This document shows, piece by piece, positions 40,265-50,621 of a DNA stretch of 64,000 bases (position 1 is the first letter of the stretch; each line of letters starts with the position of its first letter). The notes under the pieces are model-generated. The model worked only from the letters and a program-made list of their open reading frames with translations, did not search any database and was not told the DNA's origin. The translations under genes and the position numbers were made by a program. This DNA comes from Symbiodinium natans (Eukaryota; Sar; Dinophyceae; Suessiales; Symbiodiniaceae), in NCBI GenBank assembly GCA_905221605.1, contig CAJNDS010002079.1, positions 2,162,501 through 2,226,500 of the forward strand. Direction: 5' to 3'.

Positions 40265-40612
40265 CACAAAACGCTAAAACACGACGGTTTTGGCGCCGCG
40301 ACCACGCGAAAACCCGGGTTACGTTTGTATGTCAGAAAACGCAAAAACACGACGGTTTTGGCGCCGCGCCAACGCCGAAACCCGCAGAGGGTTGACCCGC
40401 ACCCGCAAAAATGTGCAAAACACGACGGCTTTAGCACCGCGACCCGGCGATTGCCCGCAGAGGGTTGTCCGCGGCCACAAGAAACGTAAAAAAACAACGA
40501 AATAGCACCGCGACCACGCCGAAACCCGCAGAGGGTTGTCCGCGCACAGCAAGAAAGATTAAAAAACTACGGTTTTAGCATCGCGACCACGCCGAAACCC
40601 GCAGAGGGCTGC
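40265..40612. repeat. 70-77-bp tandem repeat
   Basis: Five units with ACACGACGGTTTTGGCGCCG, then GACCACGCCGAAACCCGCAG and AGGGTTG. Confidence 0.9.
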
Positions 40613-40744
40613 ATTCCCGATTGGCGACGTCAACCCAGCCCGCCACCTGAAAAAGAGTAATTGGGCTGGGCCGACTGGGTACGAAGGTCTACTAAACTCT
40701 ACGTAAATCCCGTAAATTCTATGAAATTGTACTAAAATCTCGTG

Positions 40745-40936
40745 AATTCTACTCTATGCACTTCACTCTTTGCACTAAACTCTATGCACTTGACTCTATG
40801 CACTTCACTCTATGTACTTCACTCTATGTACTTCACTCTATGTACTTCACTCTATGCACTTATAGCTTGACTCTATGCACTTCACTCTATGCACTTCACT
40901 CTATGTACTGAACTCTATGCACTTGACTCTATGTTG
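40745..40936. repeat. 16-bp tandem repeat
   Basis: ACTCTATGCACTTC and ACTCTATGTACTTC units, about eleven copies. Confidence 0.9.
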
Positions 40937-41069
40937 TTGGGTCAGAGGGCTCCGCTCGGAAGAACCCTTCGCGATGCTTTCGGGAAAAAAACAATCCCGA
41001 GCACATAGATTGACTGTCGCATGTTCAAAGTTTCAGCTCCGGCCCATGACCCTGACAAACATTGGCCAG

Positions 41070-41142
41070 GCGGCCTCGATGCCGGGACTCTCGAGGTGGT
41101 CAACGGGCAAGTCCTCGTGGAGAACTGCTCTGCGAATCACGG
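41070..41142 (+). CDS. PMP-like exon, type I (1)
   Basis: After TGGCCAG/G the frame reads GGLDAGTLEVVNGQVLVENC then SANHGG. Gly-Gly, a beta-strand, then VENC is a clear PMP-type rung. Confidence 0.6.
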
Positions 41143-41618
41143 AGGCCTCCACACCTGGGACAGTTTCCGTGCCTCCAGTTCTCGTATGAGTCAAAGGTCA
41201 CAGAGATATGCGCGGCCTGTGCGCTTGCAGCACTTGTTTCTGAATACGCCCTTTCCCTGACGGCAGCCATCGCACGTTGTCACAATCACCTTGCGGGTGC
41301 GGGCCGAATGTCTTTTGCCTCTTGACGGATTAAGCCTCCCTATTCCTGGGCCACCTATCTGCCTGCTTTTCTCGTCTTTCGGGGGAGCCCACGTCATGTA
41401 ATTCAGCCCGGGGTAGGTTTGGTGATCGTTTTGGCGCCCTTCTTCATTAGCAGAAACCTTATCTCTCATAAGCAGTTGTGGCACATTGCACGCAAGGTTT
41501 GCTGAGGCCTCCCATGCTTCAATATCATATATGTCAATGGAATGTTTTGCTGAACCTCAGACCTCGCCGGCTGTTTGTCAGGCTGTGTAAGACTCCACCT
41601 TTCCTGCCATATAGTGCA

Positions 41619-41740
41619 GGTGCCGTTCAGGCCACGAACGTCAGCGTCGCCTCTGGCGGCATGGTGCACGTTCGGAACTCCTCGGCTGGAAGCTCGGGAG
41701 GCGCAGCGTGTTGCACCATCACGCGGTGCTGCAAGCATGT
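41619..41740 (+). CDS. PMP-like exon, type H (3)
   Basis: AVQATNVSVASGGMVHVRNS then SAGSSGGAACC. Confidence 0.55.
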
Positions 41741-41987
41741 GCTTATTCCGGCAATTTCTGGCAGTTCTCATAATGTGTTTGTCAAGCTTTTTCAGGCTCC
41801 GAACATGCGAAAAGAGCTCGTTCAACCGCTAGGGCAGGGATGGATGTTGCTTCTCCTCGCTTTCATATTGCTTTTGCGAGAGACGATGGAGAAGTTAAAA
41901 GAAAGAACCCCGAGCATGCTTTTGCAGATTGACTGTCGCGTGTTCAAGTTTCAGCTCCGGCCCATGACCCTGACAAACATTGGCCAG

Positions 41988-42060
41988 GCGGCCTCGATGC
42001 CGGGACTCTCGAGGTGGTCAACGGGCAAGTCCTCGTGGAGAACTGCTTTGCGAATCACGG
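41988..42060 (+). CDS. PMP-like exon, type I (2)
   Basis: Same as the 41070 exon, with ENCFANHGG instead of ENCSANHGG. Confidence 0.6.
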
Positions 42061-42536
42061 AGGCCTCCACACCTGGGACAGTTTCCGTGCCTCCAGTTCT
42101 CGTATGAGTCAAAGGTCACAGAGATATGCGCGGCCTGTGCGCTTGCAGCACTTGTTTCTGAATACGCCCTTTCCCTGACGGCAGCCATCGCACGTTGTCA
42201 CAATCACCTTGCGGGTGCGGGCCGAATGTCTTTTGCCTCTTGACGGATTAAGCCTCCCTATTCCTGGGCCACCTATCTGCCTGCTTTTCTCGTCTTTCGG
42301 GGGAGCCCACGTCATGTAATTCAGCCCGGGGTAGGTTTGGTGATCGTTTTGGCGCCCTTCTTCATTAGCAGAAACCTTATCTCTCATAAGCAGTTGTGGC
42401 ACATTGCACGCAAGGTTTGCTGAGGCCTCCCATGCTTCAATATCATATATGTCAATGGAATGTTTTGCTGAACCTCAGACCTCGCCGGCTGTTTGTCAGG
42501 CTGTGTAAGACTCCACCTTTCCTGCCATATAGTGCA

Positions 42537-42658
42537 GGTGCCGTTCAGGCCACGAACGTCAGCGTCGCCTCTGGCGGCATGGTGCACGTTCGGAACTCCT
42601 CGGCTGGAAGCTCGGGAGGCGCAGCGTGTTGCACCATCACGCGGTGCTGCAAGCATGT
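42537..42658 (+). CDS. PMP-like exon, type H (4)
   Basis: Identical to the 41619 copy by eye. Confidence 0.55.
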
Positions 42659-42905
42659 GCTTATTCCGGCAATTTCTGGCAGTTCTCATAATGTGTTTGT
42701 CAAGCTTTTTCAGGCTCCGAACATGCGAAAAGAGCTCGTTCAACCGCTAGGGCAGGGATGGATGTTGCTTCTCCTCGCTTTCATATTGCTTTTGCGAGAG
42801 ACGATGGAGAAGTTAAAAGAAAGAACCCCGAGCATGCTTTTGCAGATTGACTGTCGCGTGTTCAAGTTTCAGCTCCGGCCCATGACCCTGACAAACATTG
42901 GCCAG

Positions 42906-42981
42906 GCGGCCTCGATGCCGGGACTCTCGAGGTGGTCAACGGGCAAGTCCTCGTGGAGAACTGCTTTGCGAATCACGGAGG
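42906..42981 (+). CDS. PMP-like exon, type I (3)
   Basis: GGLDAGTLEVVNGQVLVENC then FANHGG. Past this point the sequence leaves the tandem unit and leads, through another open stretch (LQWSWGIAGD frame), to the large exon at 43151. Confidence 0.55.
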
Positions 42982-43150
42982 CCTTCAGTGGAGCTGGGGC
43001 ATTGCGGGGGACAGAAGCCTCCCTGCCTCCAGTAGTTTATGTACGTCTGCTCAAGGCAGCAACTACGCAGAAGCAACGTTCGAAACTTTCGTCCTGTAGG
43101 GTTTTTAGCCATCGTCCATAAAACAGACGACGCCCGAAAACTCAGTGCAG

Positions 43151-43776
43151 GCGGCATTTTCTCGAAGTTTGGTATCGGCATTGGCTCCGCGGGGCAGGTG
43201 AAACTCAGCAAGTGCGCTGCGTTCTTCGATGGAGGCGGACTCTTCCTCCAGTCTGGCAGGCTCCTGGGCCAAGATGTGTCGAGAGGTGACCTCATCGTCG
43301 AGGATGGCATCGCAGTCAAAGGACGCGGCGGAGGTCTGTTTCTCGGGTCAGGAGACATCAAGATGAGACGGGGCACCTTCACCGGATGCTCGGCCGCTGT
43401 TCACAGTGGCGTGGACATCTTTGCAAACGGCACTGTGGCCATTTCCATCCTCAAGCACCACAATTCGAACGAGGAGGCTGTGAGCAGCTCCATCAACAAC
43501 GAGCAGCCTCTCTCCCTGAACATTGCTTCAGTCGACCCTCCACCTGGGTCAGGTGTGGTCCGAAACCCGGACAACACGACGCTGGCCTTCTACACCTGTC
43601 CTCCGAACTTTGTGCGCCTGTCTAACAATGCAGAGAGTCGATGTGTGGAGTGCCCTACGAGCCCCACGAAGGAATGTTCTTCCAGGCACTTGGAGCTGGA
43701 AGGTGGATTCATGGCACTCGCCTCAATAACCCTACGTGAATGCATGTCAAGCCGGTGTCTTCACGTGGCAGTTTGA
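43151..43776 (+). CDS. Large PMP-like exon
   Basis: The frame is open from about 43039, but the AG/G acceptor at AGTGCAG gives a likely start at 43151. Visible in order: GGIFSKFGIGIGS, GQVKLSKCAAFFDGGGLFLQ, GDLIVEDGIAVKGRGGGLFL, GDIKMRRGTFTGC, then FANGTVAISILKHHNSN, and a Cys-rich end (YTCPPNFVRL...CVECP). Repeated GGG(L/I)F plus KC/GC motifs are PMP-type rungs. The Cys-rich tail begins a GCC2/GCC3-like or EGF-like stem. Secreted or surface location is inferred. Confidence 0.7.
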
Positions 43777-43781
43777 TTCAG

Positions 43782-43904
43782 GTCGACCTGGCCGACCCCG
43801 CGAACCTTTCGGGGTGGTACCGGTGCCCGAATGTGCAAGCCTGTCCAGGCAGTTTAGGGTCAAATCTGAGTGATCCCACAGTCCATGAGCGATTCACAAA
43901 ATAG
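43782..43904 (+). CDS. Cys-rich stem exon
   Basis: Acceptor GATTCAG, frame VDLADPANLSGWYRCPNVQA then CPGSLGSNLSDPTVHERF. YRCPN...ACPG resembles the GCC2/GCC3 Cys-rich repeats found between ectodomain and membrane domain. Confidence 0.55.
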   Translation, partial: VDLADPANLSGWYRCPNVQACPGSLGSNLSDPTVHERFTK

Positions 43905-44028
43905 GCTTCTACTCAGAGTTGTGCGCAGCTCCATATGGTGCCGTCAGCGTTGCCTTGTCCTGCTGTGTTGAGGTGACGTAGCTTCCTGTTACACCCTGTA
44001 TAAGTAGGACTCCAACTTCCCCCGGCAG

Positions 44029-44150
44029 ATGTTTTGGAGCAACGCTGTCCAGGCGGTGTAGTGGAAGCTGCGGAGGTTGAGGGCGAGCGCTGTCGGATTC
44101 TGAAGCCCATGTGCCAGGAAGGCTTCATCGGCTTGGGGCTCCCCGGTCAC
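44029..44150 (+). CDS. Cys-rich stem exon
   Basis: Acceptor CCCGGCAG, frame VLEQRCPGGVVEAAEVEGER then CRILKPMCQEGFIGLGLPG. Four cysteines and a G-rich end continue the Cys-rich stem. Confidence 0.55.
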
Positions 44151-44159
44151 AATTCCTTC

Positions 44160-45147
44160 TCCGGTCATCGACGCAGAGCTTTTTTCCACAGAAAAGGCTT
44201 TTGCCTTTAAGGTTCGAGTCGAAAGGCTTTTACATTTGCATCCCCCGGCTTGTAAAACTCAAGAGGCGCGCCAGTTTCTTCGGGTGGTGACTCTGGGCAC
44301 TGGGCATAACGCACGTAAAGGGGTTCATCACGTATGCCACCGGCGAAGTGTAGGGCAGAGACCAGGCACAGAGACCCAGATGTCGGGCCCCGAAACCCAG
44401 GAAGCAAGCCGATGCCCTCAACCACCAAATCCTCCCAGAGTAGGCCAGTGTTCCCTTTTTGTCGGGCTTAGGTTCCTTTATACGCCCTTTATTATTTCTT
44501 GGATACTTTGGGGGTCTGGTAAAGCTTAAGACCCCATCTCAGGTGCGCCCAGTGCAACAGCACCACGCACGCACGAGCCGACAGGAGTGTTCTGCAGTGC
44601 GCAAAGTGCACGAACTCACGTCTTGAGGCAGGGAAGCGACTGCTTTAAGCTTTATCCCACTAAGAAGCTCAGGGCATACGTGCAGTTTTTTGGCCTTTAG
44701 GGCTTATGATATGGCTTTAGGATTTAAGGTGTCGGGGTGTGAGGGTTAAAGTTTGGTGCTGCTTGGTCAAGCCATGCGCCCACGGAGATGCCATACCTTG
44801 CTGCCATACATTCTGTAACAGCTTGTAAGATGCGTTTTGCAGGTCTCATTGCAGGTGCTCTTCTATGCCGTGACAGATACATCGCTCTTTGCCTGTGCCG
44901 CCTTGAGCGTGCTGAACGTGCCCCAGTCTGCGTATACAGAGATCTGCTGTTCCAGCAGTTCGTTTCAACTGCTTGGACATCTTATAAGCTACTAGTTGCT
45001 GAAGAACTCCCCCCCAAAAAAACAAAATTAAGATGAATCATCCCTATACATTGCAGTAATAGGGCTTCTTTTTTGGGAGGTCCTGAAGCAAGTAGTTAAT
45101 GTAGCCTAGCAGGCTAGATCTTCAGAAAGAAGCAAACACGGGCCCAG
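44160..45147. other. Intron-like stretch, no clear exon
   Basis: A minus-strand frame at 44207-44428 looks protein-like but has no partner and lies opposite the gene; a plus frame covers the same bases. Nothing firm. Confidence 0.4.
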
Positions 45148-45252
45148 GCGGGATCCAAAAAGACCAACAGCGGAGTTTTACTCAACCAGCTGATGGCCTT
45201 CACCGCCGTCTCTGGCAGCATCATGCCGCTCGGAGGAAGCGAATGGCTTTGA
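45148..45252 (+). CDS. Membrane-domain exon
   Basis: Acceptor GGCCCAG/G, frame AGSKKTNSGVLLNQLMAFTA then VSGSIMPLGGSEWL. Basic lead-in then a hydrophobic span; first exon of the membrane part. Confidence 0.5.
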   Translation, partial: AGSKKTNSGVLLNQLMAFTAVSGSIMPLGGSEWL

Positions 45253-46079
45253 AGACGTCTGCCCGTGAGGTTCCGACTTTCATCATGAAGACTATCCACG
45301 CTAGATTCTCCACAGCCACGATCATCAGTACTCAGTACATAGCGCAATGGACAGTGCCAAGGTGCAAAAAAGGTAGCCAGTAGCAACGCTACAAATGCGA
45401 CAGAGACTCGACTCACGCACTTGGGCATCTTGGCACTTGATCTCAACCGCAAGCACGGGCCCTTTGCTTGAAGCTGTCAAGGCCCATGGGTTGGCCGTGA
45501 TTGCCACAGAGCCTCTCTGCACCCCTCCTCCTCCTCCTCCACGCAACCCCACGATTTCTATCATGCACTTCAAGAAAAAGCCACTCAATTAAGTCCTGAA
45601 AAAGTGAGGTCCGGCATGATGCAAAGCCAGTCTTTCGGTCAGCTGCAAGATGACACCAAGACTTGGCTGCGCGGCTAAAATGGTCACTACAGTCTACAGG
45701 GCACTCGAGCTATTCGATACTTCGTAGAAGAGTACGAAACGACACACGTGGATGCCTCCGCAAGCCCCCCCCCCTTCCCCCCCGCAAAGGCCGACAGGCC
45801 TGAACCCGACATCTGCTTGAGACAAATAGGCCAGCCTCCAACAGCAGCGCTGCATTCTAGGCCCTTCGAACTCCTCAAAGCCCTCCATAAGCAGCCCCCC
45901 CCCCCCCAGAAAGAGACCTTGAGTCGTGGTTTTGATCCAAGGCTTCATGGCCTGGGCTTGGCGGTGGACGTCGTGCAGGGCCAGCATCTGGGGCAGGGAT
46001 GTTTGGGAGTTTAGGGTTTAGGGCTTTTCGGGGTTTGGGGAGTGGTAGTTCAAAAGTGGAGAGTTCTCCAAGGAGCAGC

Positions 46080-46195
46080 ACCAGCGACATGTCCTTGGAG
46101 TGCGTCCTGCACTACTTCGGCTTCGAGCAGTCCCTGTTCAACGCGCACTGTCTGTCATCGATCATGCCTCTGATCCTGATCGCTCCTTCGACACA
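46080..46195 (+). CDS. Membrane-domain exon
   Basis: Frame STSDMSLECVLHYFGFEQSL then FNAHCLSSIMPLILIAPS, ending in a hydrophobic span. Acceptor near GGAGCAG. The stretch 45260-46080 between exons holds only C or G runs and unassigned frames. Confidence 0.5.
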
Positions 46196-46254
46196 CTTCA
46201 GTTTTGGGGGGGCACGTGGAAGCTCTTCTGACGTAGAAAACCTACTGACGTTGT

Positions 46255-46277
46255 AAGTCAAAGGGGCTTCCAAGCAG
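46255..46277. repeat. Half-copy of the 6955 element
   Basis: AAGTCAAAGGGGCTTCCAAG followed by CAGGG, as at 7071-7093. Confidence 0.5.
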
Positions 46278-46433
46278 GGCAGGGAGGAGTGGAGGGGGAA
46301 GGGGGTCAGAAATCGCGGATGGAGGGGGGGGGGGGGGTTGCAAAGAGCTTAGGCTGAGGGATTTGGGGCTAGCCTTTGGTTTGGGGTTCGGGGGCGGGGG
46401 GCCATTGGCAGTTGGGAACCGAATCTCAACGCG

Positions 46434-46553
<120 letters not shown>

Positions 46554-46559
46554 CTGTAG

Positions 46560-46700
46560 GCGGTGCTGGCCGTCGCCAACAACCCCTGGCTGGCCATGGT
46601 GGTCGGCACCAACGTGTTCCTTCCGGGCTTTGTCGCCTTTTTCGGCAAGTACCTCGTCATGCTCCGGCTCCGGCCAGAGAAGGATCCTGTGGGAGCAGCT
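46560..46700 (+). CDS. Membrane-domain exon
   Basis: After TGACTGTAG the frame reads AVLAVANNPWLAMVVGTNVF then LPGFVAFFGKYLVMLRLRPE, giving one to two transmembrane spans with a basic cytosolic edge. Confidence 0.65.
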
Positions 46701-46800
46701 CGTCTGCATCACTGCAACCAGGGGCAACCTCGCATGTCAGGATTTCGCGTGCACGTGCACGCGCATGAGCGCGAGATCCCAGCATGACATCTGAGCTGAG

Positions 46801-46950
46801 GAGGCTCGCTTCGAGTACCTGCCACGATTTGGCTTCCTGCCCTCCTCCTTCCCGGCCGACCTCTGTGCCATCACCGCCATCCTGATGGCAATCTTGGTCT
46901 GCGGCGCAGCAGGCGTCAGCGGTTGGCTCTACACGGCAGCTCGGCTCTGA
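46801..46950 (+). CDS. Membrane-domain exon
   Basis: Frame EARFEYLPRFGFLPSSFPAD then LCAITAILMAILVCGAAGVS and GWLYTAARL before TGA. A Pro/Phe-rich loop followed by a strong hydrophobic span. Confidence 0.65.
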   Translation, partial: EARFEYLPRFGFLPSSFPADLCAITAILMAILVCGAAGVSGWLYTAARL

Positions 46951-47042
46951 CTGCGTCCCCCACGTTCCCATGTCTTTTTCATATCAAGGTTCGAACCCTT
47001 GTGAGGGTTTAGGTTTTAAGGTTTAGGGTAGTAACTGTCAAG

Positions 47043-47141
47043 ACTGAGGTGTTTCGGCACCACGAGTCGCCACCCGCACATGTGAAGTATCTGACCATGG
47101 CATACAAGCCCGAGTTCGCCTACTGGGAGGCGCTGCCTTAA
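47043..47141 (+). CDS. Loop exon
   Basis: Frame TEVFRHHESPPAHVKYLTMA then YKPEFAYWEALP. Aromatic-rich, non-hydrophobic, in line with the flanking membrane exons. Confidence 0.5.
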   Translation, partial: TEVFRHHESPPAHVKYLTMAYKPEFAYWEALP

Positions 47142-47313
47142 ACACCATGTCTCACAATTATAGTCCACTTTTTGGGCCTGAGGCGTAGGTCTTGTGTTAG
47201 CCGTGCACGGGTTCTCAGTGTGACAGGCACTGCACCAAGCCTGCCACGGAGCCATCCGTTTGCAAGCGCTTTTGCAAGCGTTGCAAGCACCCACGCATGC
47301 CGCGTATTGCGAG

Positions 47314-47409
47314 GTAGAACGGCTGGTTCGCAAGACGTTCATTCTGCTCGCGAAGTTCACACTCCCCATCATGGTCTCACCTGCCACTCGTTTGGCAATT
47401 GCGGCATAA
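47314..47409 (+). CDS. Membrane-domain exon
   Basis: Frame VERLVRKTFILLAKFTLPIM then VSPATRLAIAA. Basic start and a hydrophobic span, then TAA immediately before a CCCTAAA array. Confidence 0.55.
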   Translation, partial: VERLVRKTFILLAKFTLPIMVSPATRLAIAA

Positions 47410-47500
47410 CCTAAACCCTAAACCCTAAACCCTAAGCCCTAAACCCTAAACCCTAAACCATAAACCCTAAACCCTAAAACCCTAAAACCCTAAACCCCAA
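47407..47500. repeat. CCCTAAA array in the gene
   Basis: Twelve units between two membrane exons, so probably intronic. Confidence 0.9.
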
Positions 47501-47523
47501 GCCTCACTCCCGAGGCTCTACAG

Positions 47524-47607
47524 ATGGAGACCATTGCCAGCATCTTGATGCTGTCAGTCGCTCTCTATGTCGTGTGCCGCCCTTATGAAGACCCTTGTCA
47601 GAATTGA
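47524..47607 (+). CDS. Membrane-domain exon
   Basis: Acceptor CTACAG, frame METIASILMLSVALYVVCRP then YEDPCQN and TGA. One hydrophobic span. Confidence 0.6.
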   Translation: METIASILMLSVALYVVCRPYEDPCQN

Positions 47608-47609
47608 TT

Positions 47610-48345
47610 CGGCGTCGTTCTCTGGGAGTTCGTTTTGAGGCTGTGGCCCCGCGGTGCTTCTGTTAGCTTGCCATTTTCCGGCGCCAAGTCTGGGATGAAT
47701 GTAGGGTTTGCGAGTGCCGGGTTGCCACCGAAGGACTCTTTAGGTCCGAAGGTTCTGGGATTCGGGCTGCGGGGTTTGGGCTTGGAGGGCTTAAAGTCAT
47801 GGAATAAAAGGTTTGGGGGGGCCTGAAAAGCACTTGGAATAGTGTGCTTGCAGGGGGGAAAGTAGTGCAGAAATCTGTAACCATGGGGAGGTGAGGGTCG
47901 AAAGCGCGTTCGTGCTTCGAAGGTTGGGAAACTTTCTCTCCTGACTCTTCTTGAGGTTTGGGAGCGGAATGCGAAGAACATGCACTCGCGTTTCTGATGG
48001 TACATGGTGTGCGATGAACGTATTCCCCATATTCGTTCATCATCCTGTTTGCCGTTCATGATGACGGGGGTTTGTCTCCTGGTTGTTTTAAACCTTGTTT
48101 CTCGTGTCGTGTCGCCCTTTCTCAGTCTTAGCCATCAGCAACTTGGCACCATGCCACCGTCCAACACTCCAGGTCGTCACATTCAGCTCATTGTTCTTCT
48201 GGATAGCTCACCCTACATTGCATTCTCAGCACGCTTGGCTGATAGCAAATCGAAGGGGTGGTGTAGGTTCGCAGTGCGAAGTCCAAAGCACTGAAGGGTT
48301 GCTTACACTTTTGGGGATCCTTTTCAGTCCTTGTGTTTCTCCCAG
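47610..48345. other. Intron-like; one uncertain exon
   Basis: About 48118-48260 has two overlapping hydrophobic frames after CTTTCTCAG; I cannot choose between them. The rest shows no signal. Confidence 0.4.
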
Positions 48346-48470
48346 ATTGGCGCATGGAACTTGGCCGAAGCCGGTCTCTTGCTCGTTGCCCTGTTCATGA
48401 CCAACCTGACTACGTGCCTGAGCAGATCTTGGGATCATGTTTGTTTACAGCTTGAATTCCAGGTCTCCTG
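48346..48470 (+). CDS. Membrane-domain exon
   Basis: Acceptor TCTCCCAG, frame IGAWNLAEAGLLLVALFMTN then LTTCLSRSWDHVC. One strong span. Confidence 0.6.
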
Positions 48471-48655
48471 ACCCCTTGGAGTCCCGTTTCCATGGAGCGC
48501 AGGCATTTCCCCTATGCTCCCAAAGGCTGAGCCCACAAGACCTTCCCCGCGTCACCTCCAGCACCAACTACCTGCATACAGCGGAAGGTGCCTGCTGGCC
48601 AACGACTTGCACTGGGCACACTCCCAGGGAACACAGGTGGGGGTTTCCGAAATCC

Positions 48656-48700
48656 CCTAACCCCTAAACCCTAAACCCTAAACCCTAAACCCTAAACCCG
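48656..48700. repeat. CCCTAAA array in the gene
   Basis: Six units about 20 bp before the next acceptor. Confidence 0.85.
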
Positions 48701-48719
48701 TATTTTCGTAAACTCCCAG

Positions 48720-48753
48720 GTGGCCCTCATCTTTCTGATCTGCTCCTTGGCCG
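48720..48753 (+). CDS. Short membrane exon
   Basis: Acceptor ACTCCCAG, frame VALIFLICSLA, then a possible donor GGTGAAC. A micro-exon inside a span; the frame itself stays open further. Confidence 0.4.
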
Positions 48754-48830
48754 GTGAACCCTGGCAGCAGAGATGGAGATGTAGGGCGCCGACTGCCGGA
48801 CCCTGTTCTTGGGGCCAGAGGGTTTGCCAT

Positions 48831-49261
48831 CATTAGGCTTTAGGGTTTAGGGTCTAGGGTTTAGGGTGTATGAACATTAGGCAAAAGGGTCTGCAGCTTC
48901 CAAAAGTATGTGGCCTTTCAGGGATGCTTTCAGGGATTCTGGGAGTATAGGCTGCAGCTTCGGAAGTTCTTTGTTGAGCCATTCTGGAGGTTGGGTTTAC
49001 ATGGTTTTGGGGGGCTCGGGTTTAGGTATGTTTAGGGCTCAGATTTTAGGAACCCCGTTCCTTTCGGAAGCCAGGGTGGATTGCAAAGCTTGGCACCCAG
49101 CCTCAGGTTCAGAGGGTTTCGGATGATTTCGGGTTCTTGAGCTCTCCCAACCTGGTGCCGCGGCGTCCGCCAAGTCAAAATTCCCGAAAGCCTGAACCCT
49201 GGCTCCTCACTTGCTCCTCCTCGGACAGCCTTTTAGGGTTTAGGGTTTAGGGTACACAGCC
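48831..49261. other. Intron-like, no exon seen
   Basis: Includes TTTAGGG-like fragments at 48840 and 49235-49255. Confidence 0.5.
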
Positions 49262-49444
49262 CCAGTTGCCTCAAGGGGATCTCGATCGGAATGGCTGTCC
49301 TCATCGCCTTTGCCCTTCTCAGCGAGCGGCAGGAAAGACAGGCTGGGCCTCCCATCTTTGCACGATGTTTCGCACCCTTTGTCTTTTTCCTCTTCAACAG
49401 TTGGCTTGCAGCCAAAAACGGCTTCGATCGGCTTCGTGACACAG
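49262..49444 (+). CDS. Membrane-domain exon
   Basis: Frame CLKGISIGMAVLIAFALLSE, RQERQAGPPIF, then ARCFAPFVFFLFNSWLAAKN and GFDRLRDTG. Two hydrophobic stretches separated by a charged turn; the end is followed by GTACTAG. Confidence 0.55.
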
Positions 49445-49550
49445 GTACTAGAGCTGACCCCCCCCCTAATCAAGGCAATTGCACGCCGTGAGGTTTGTAA
49501 ACAGAGCCCAAATGGCTCCTTCGTGTTTGATCGTTTATGTCATCCCCCTT

Positions 49551-49644
49551 GGGATGTTCCCCCCTTATACTACCAGTCCTTAATAGGGATTATAATCGGG
49601 GTACGAGAAATCCTTTTCAGGAATGCTAGTATAGGGAACATCCC
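49551..49644. mobile_element. GGGATGTTCCCC MITE, copy 5
   Basis: Best-preserved arms: GGGATGTTCCCCCCTTATAC and GAATGCTAGTATAGGGAACA then TCCC. Inside an intron, 11 bases before the start of the next exon. Confidence 0.8.
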
Positions 49645-49655
49645 AACATCCCCAG

Positions 49656-49820
49656 TTGAACGCCGCCAAGAAGCAACAGAAGGAAGCAGAGCATGTCAGC
49701 GGCGACGTGGGCGTCGCCGGGCACAAGGCAGCTTCACTGCGGCTCTCGGTGTGGGAACGGAAGAAGAAAGACTTTCACGGCTACCCAGAGACCCCAAAGG
49801 GATTTCGGAAATATTCCTGA
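49656..49820 (+). CDS. Basic cytosolic tail exon
   Basis: Acceptor ATCCCCAG, frame LNAAKKQQKEAEHVSGDVGV, AGHKAASLRLSVWERKKKDF, HGYPETPKGFRKYS, then TGA. Lys-rich and helical; likely cytosolic C-terminal region of the membrane protein. An alternative, Arg-rich frame over the same bases is judged a shadow. Confidence 0.6.
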   Translation: MNAAKKQQKEAEHVSGDVGVAGHKAASLRLSVWERKKKDFHGYPETPKGFRKYS

Positions 49821-50118
49821 AATTCTCATTGGGGTTCTAAGGAACTGTTTACGGAATTAAGTCAGTATTGGGGTCTCTAGGGGCTGGTGCGGCTTCCAAC
49901 CTTCCCTTCTGCAGTCTAGCAGCAAGTGGCCGAAAAGGTGAGAGGTAGTCGCAAGTGAGGTGAGGTCTTCGTCAACAACAATCCCTTCAGGAGAGAGAGG
50001 AATACAAAATATACGATAAAATGTCGATGTGACCTTTAAAACATGCCCGCGCCCCAACACACACGAAACAACTTCTGCACCGAAGCTCATGACAGCCCTG
50101 AGCCACAAAAGCCCCGAA
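49821..50118. other. Possible micro-exons
   Basis: CTTCTGCAG at about 49911 followed by 23 bases and GTGAGAGG could be a micro-exon. 50060-50118 (frame TSAPKLMTALSHKSPEVQ) ends at GGTTTAGGG. Both speculative. Confidence 0.3.
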
Positions 50119-50267
50119 GTGCAAGGGTTTAGGGTTTAGGGTTTAGGATTTAGGATTTAGGGTTTAGGGTTTAGGGTTAAGCCCAATGTCCCTACTGCTC
50201 AGCACTGGCAGGAAGCGAACCAGGATACAAGCTGATCTCTGTGTCTGCTGATCTGACCGGCCCACAG

Positions 50268-50433
50268 CTCTTGCTGCAAAAGCTTCGTCTGAGACCGTGT
50301 TCAAGGACAGAGGGATCCTTCGCCGAAAGGCAAGGTGCCGTGTGATGGGTTTCACATGTGTCTCAGGCCAACCAAGAGGGTCTGCTTGTAGTACCATTAT
50401 GGGAGTAGGTCCCCAATACCCCATGTAGAATAG
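50268..50433 (+). CDS. Possible terminal exon
   Basis: Acceptor GGCCCACAG then frame LAAKASSETVFKDRGILRRK then ARCRVM, basic, open to TAG at 50431-50433. A second frame is also open at the start. Could close the gene. Confidence 0.35.
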
Positions 50434-50517
50434 TTAAACCCTAAACGCTCAACCCTAAACCCTAGACCCTAAACACTAAACTAAACCCTAAACCCTAAAC
50501 CCTAAACCCTAAACCCT
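50427..50517. repeat. CCCTAAA array
   Basis: Mixed then six perfect units. Confidence 0.9.
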
Positions 50518-50621
50518 CTGGGGAAAAAGCGCCAGTGAGTTCGAAGCATGGCCCTCGCACATCTCGAACCTCCCAGCCGGCATCCGAAATCATCAGAGGC
50601 ATCTCGGGGATCCCAGAAGAG

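Larger units (their letters stand above)
41008..42844. repeat. 918-bp near-perfect tandem duplication
   Basis: Copy 1 is 41008-41926 and copy 2 is 41927-42844. A third, partial copy runs from 42845 to about 42981 and then diverges. From about 41145 on, I saw no differences between copies 1 and 2. Each contains a type I and a type H exon. An older diverged copy lies at 33160-34030. Confidence 0.9.

Noticed and set aside
44207-44428. Minus-strand protein-like frame
   Set aside because: No companion exons on that strand, and it lies within the plus-strand membrane-protein gene.
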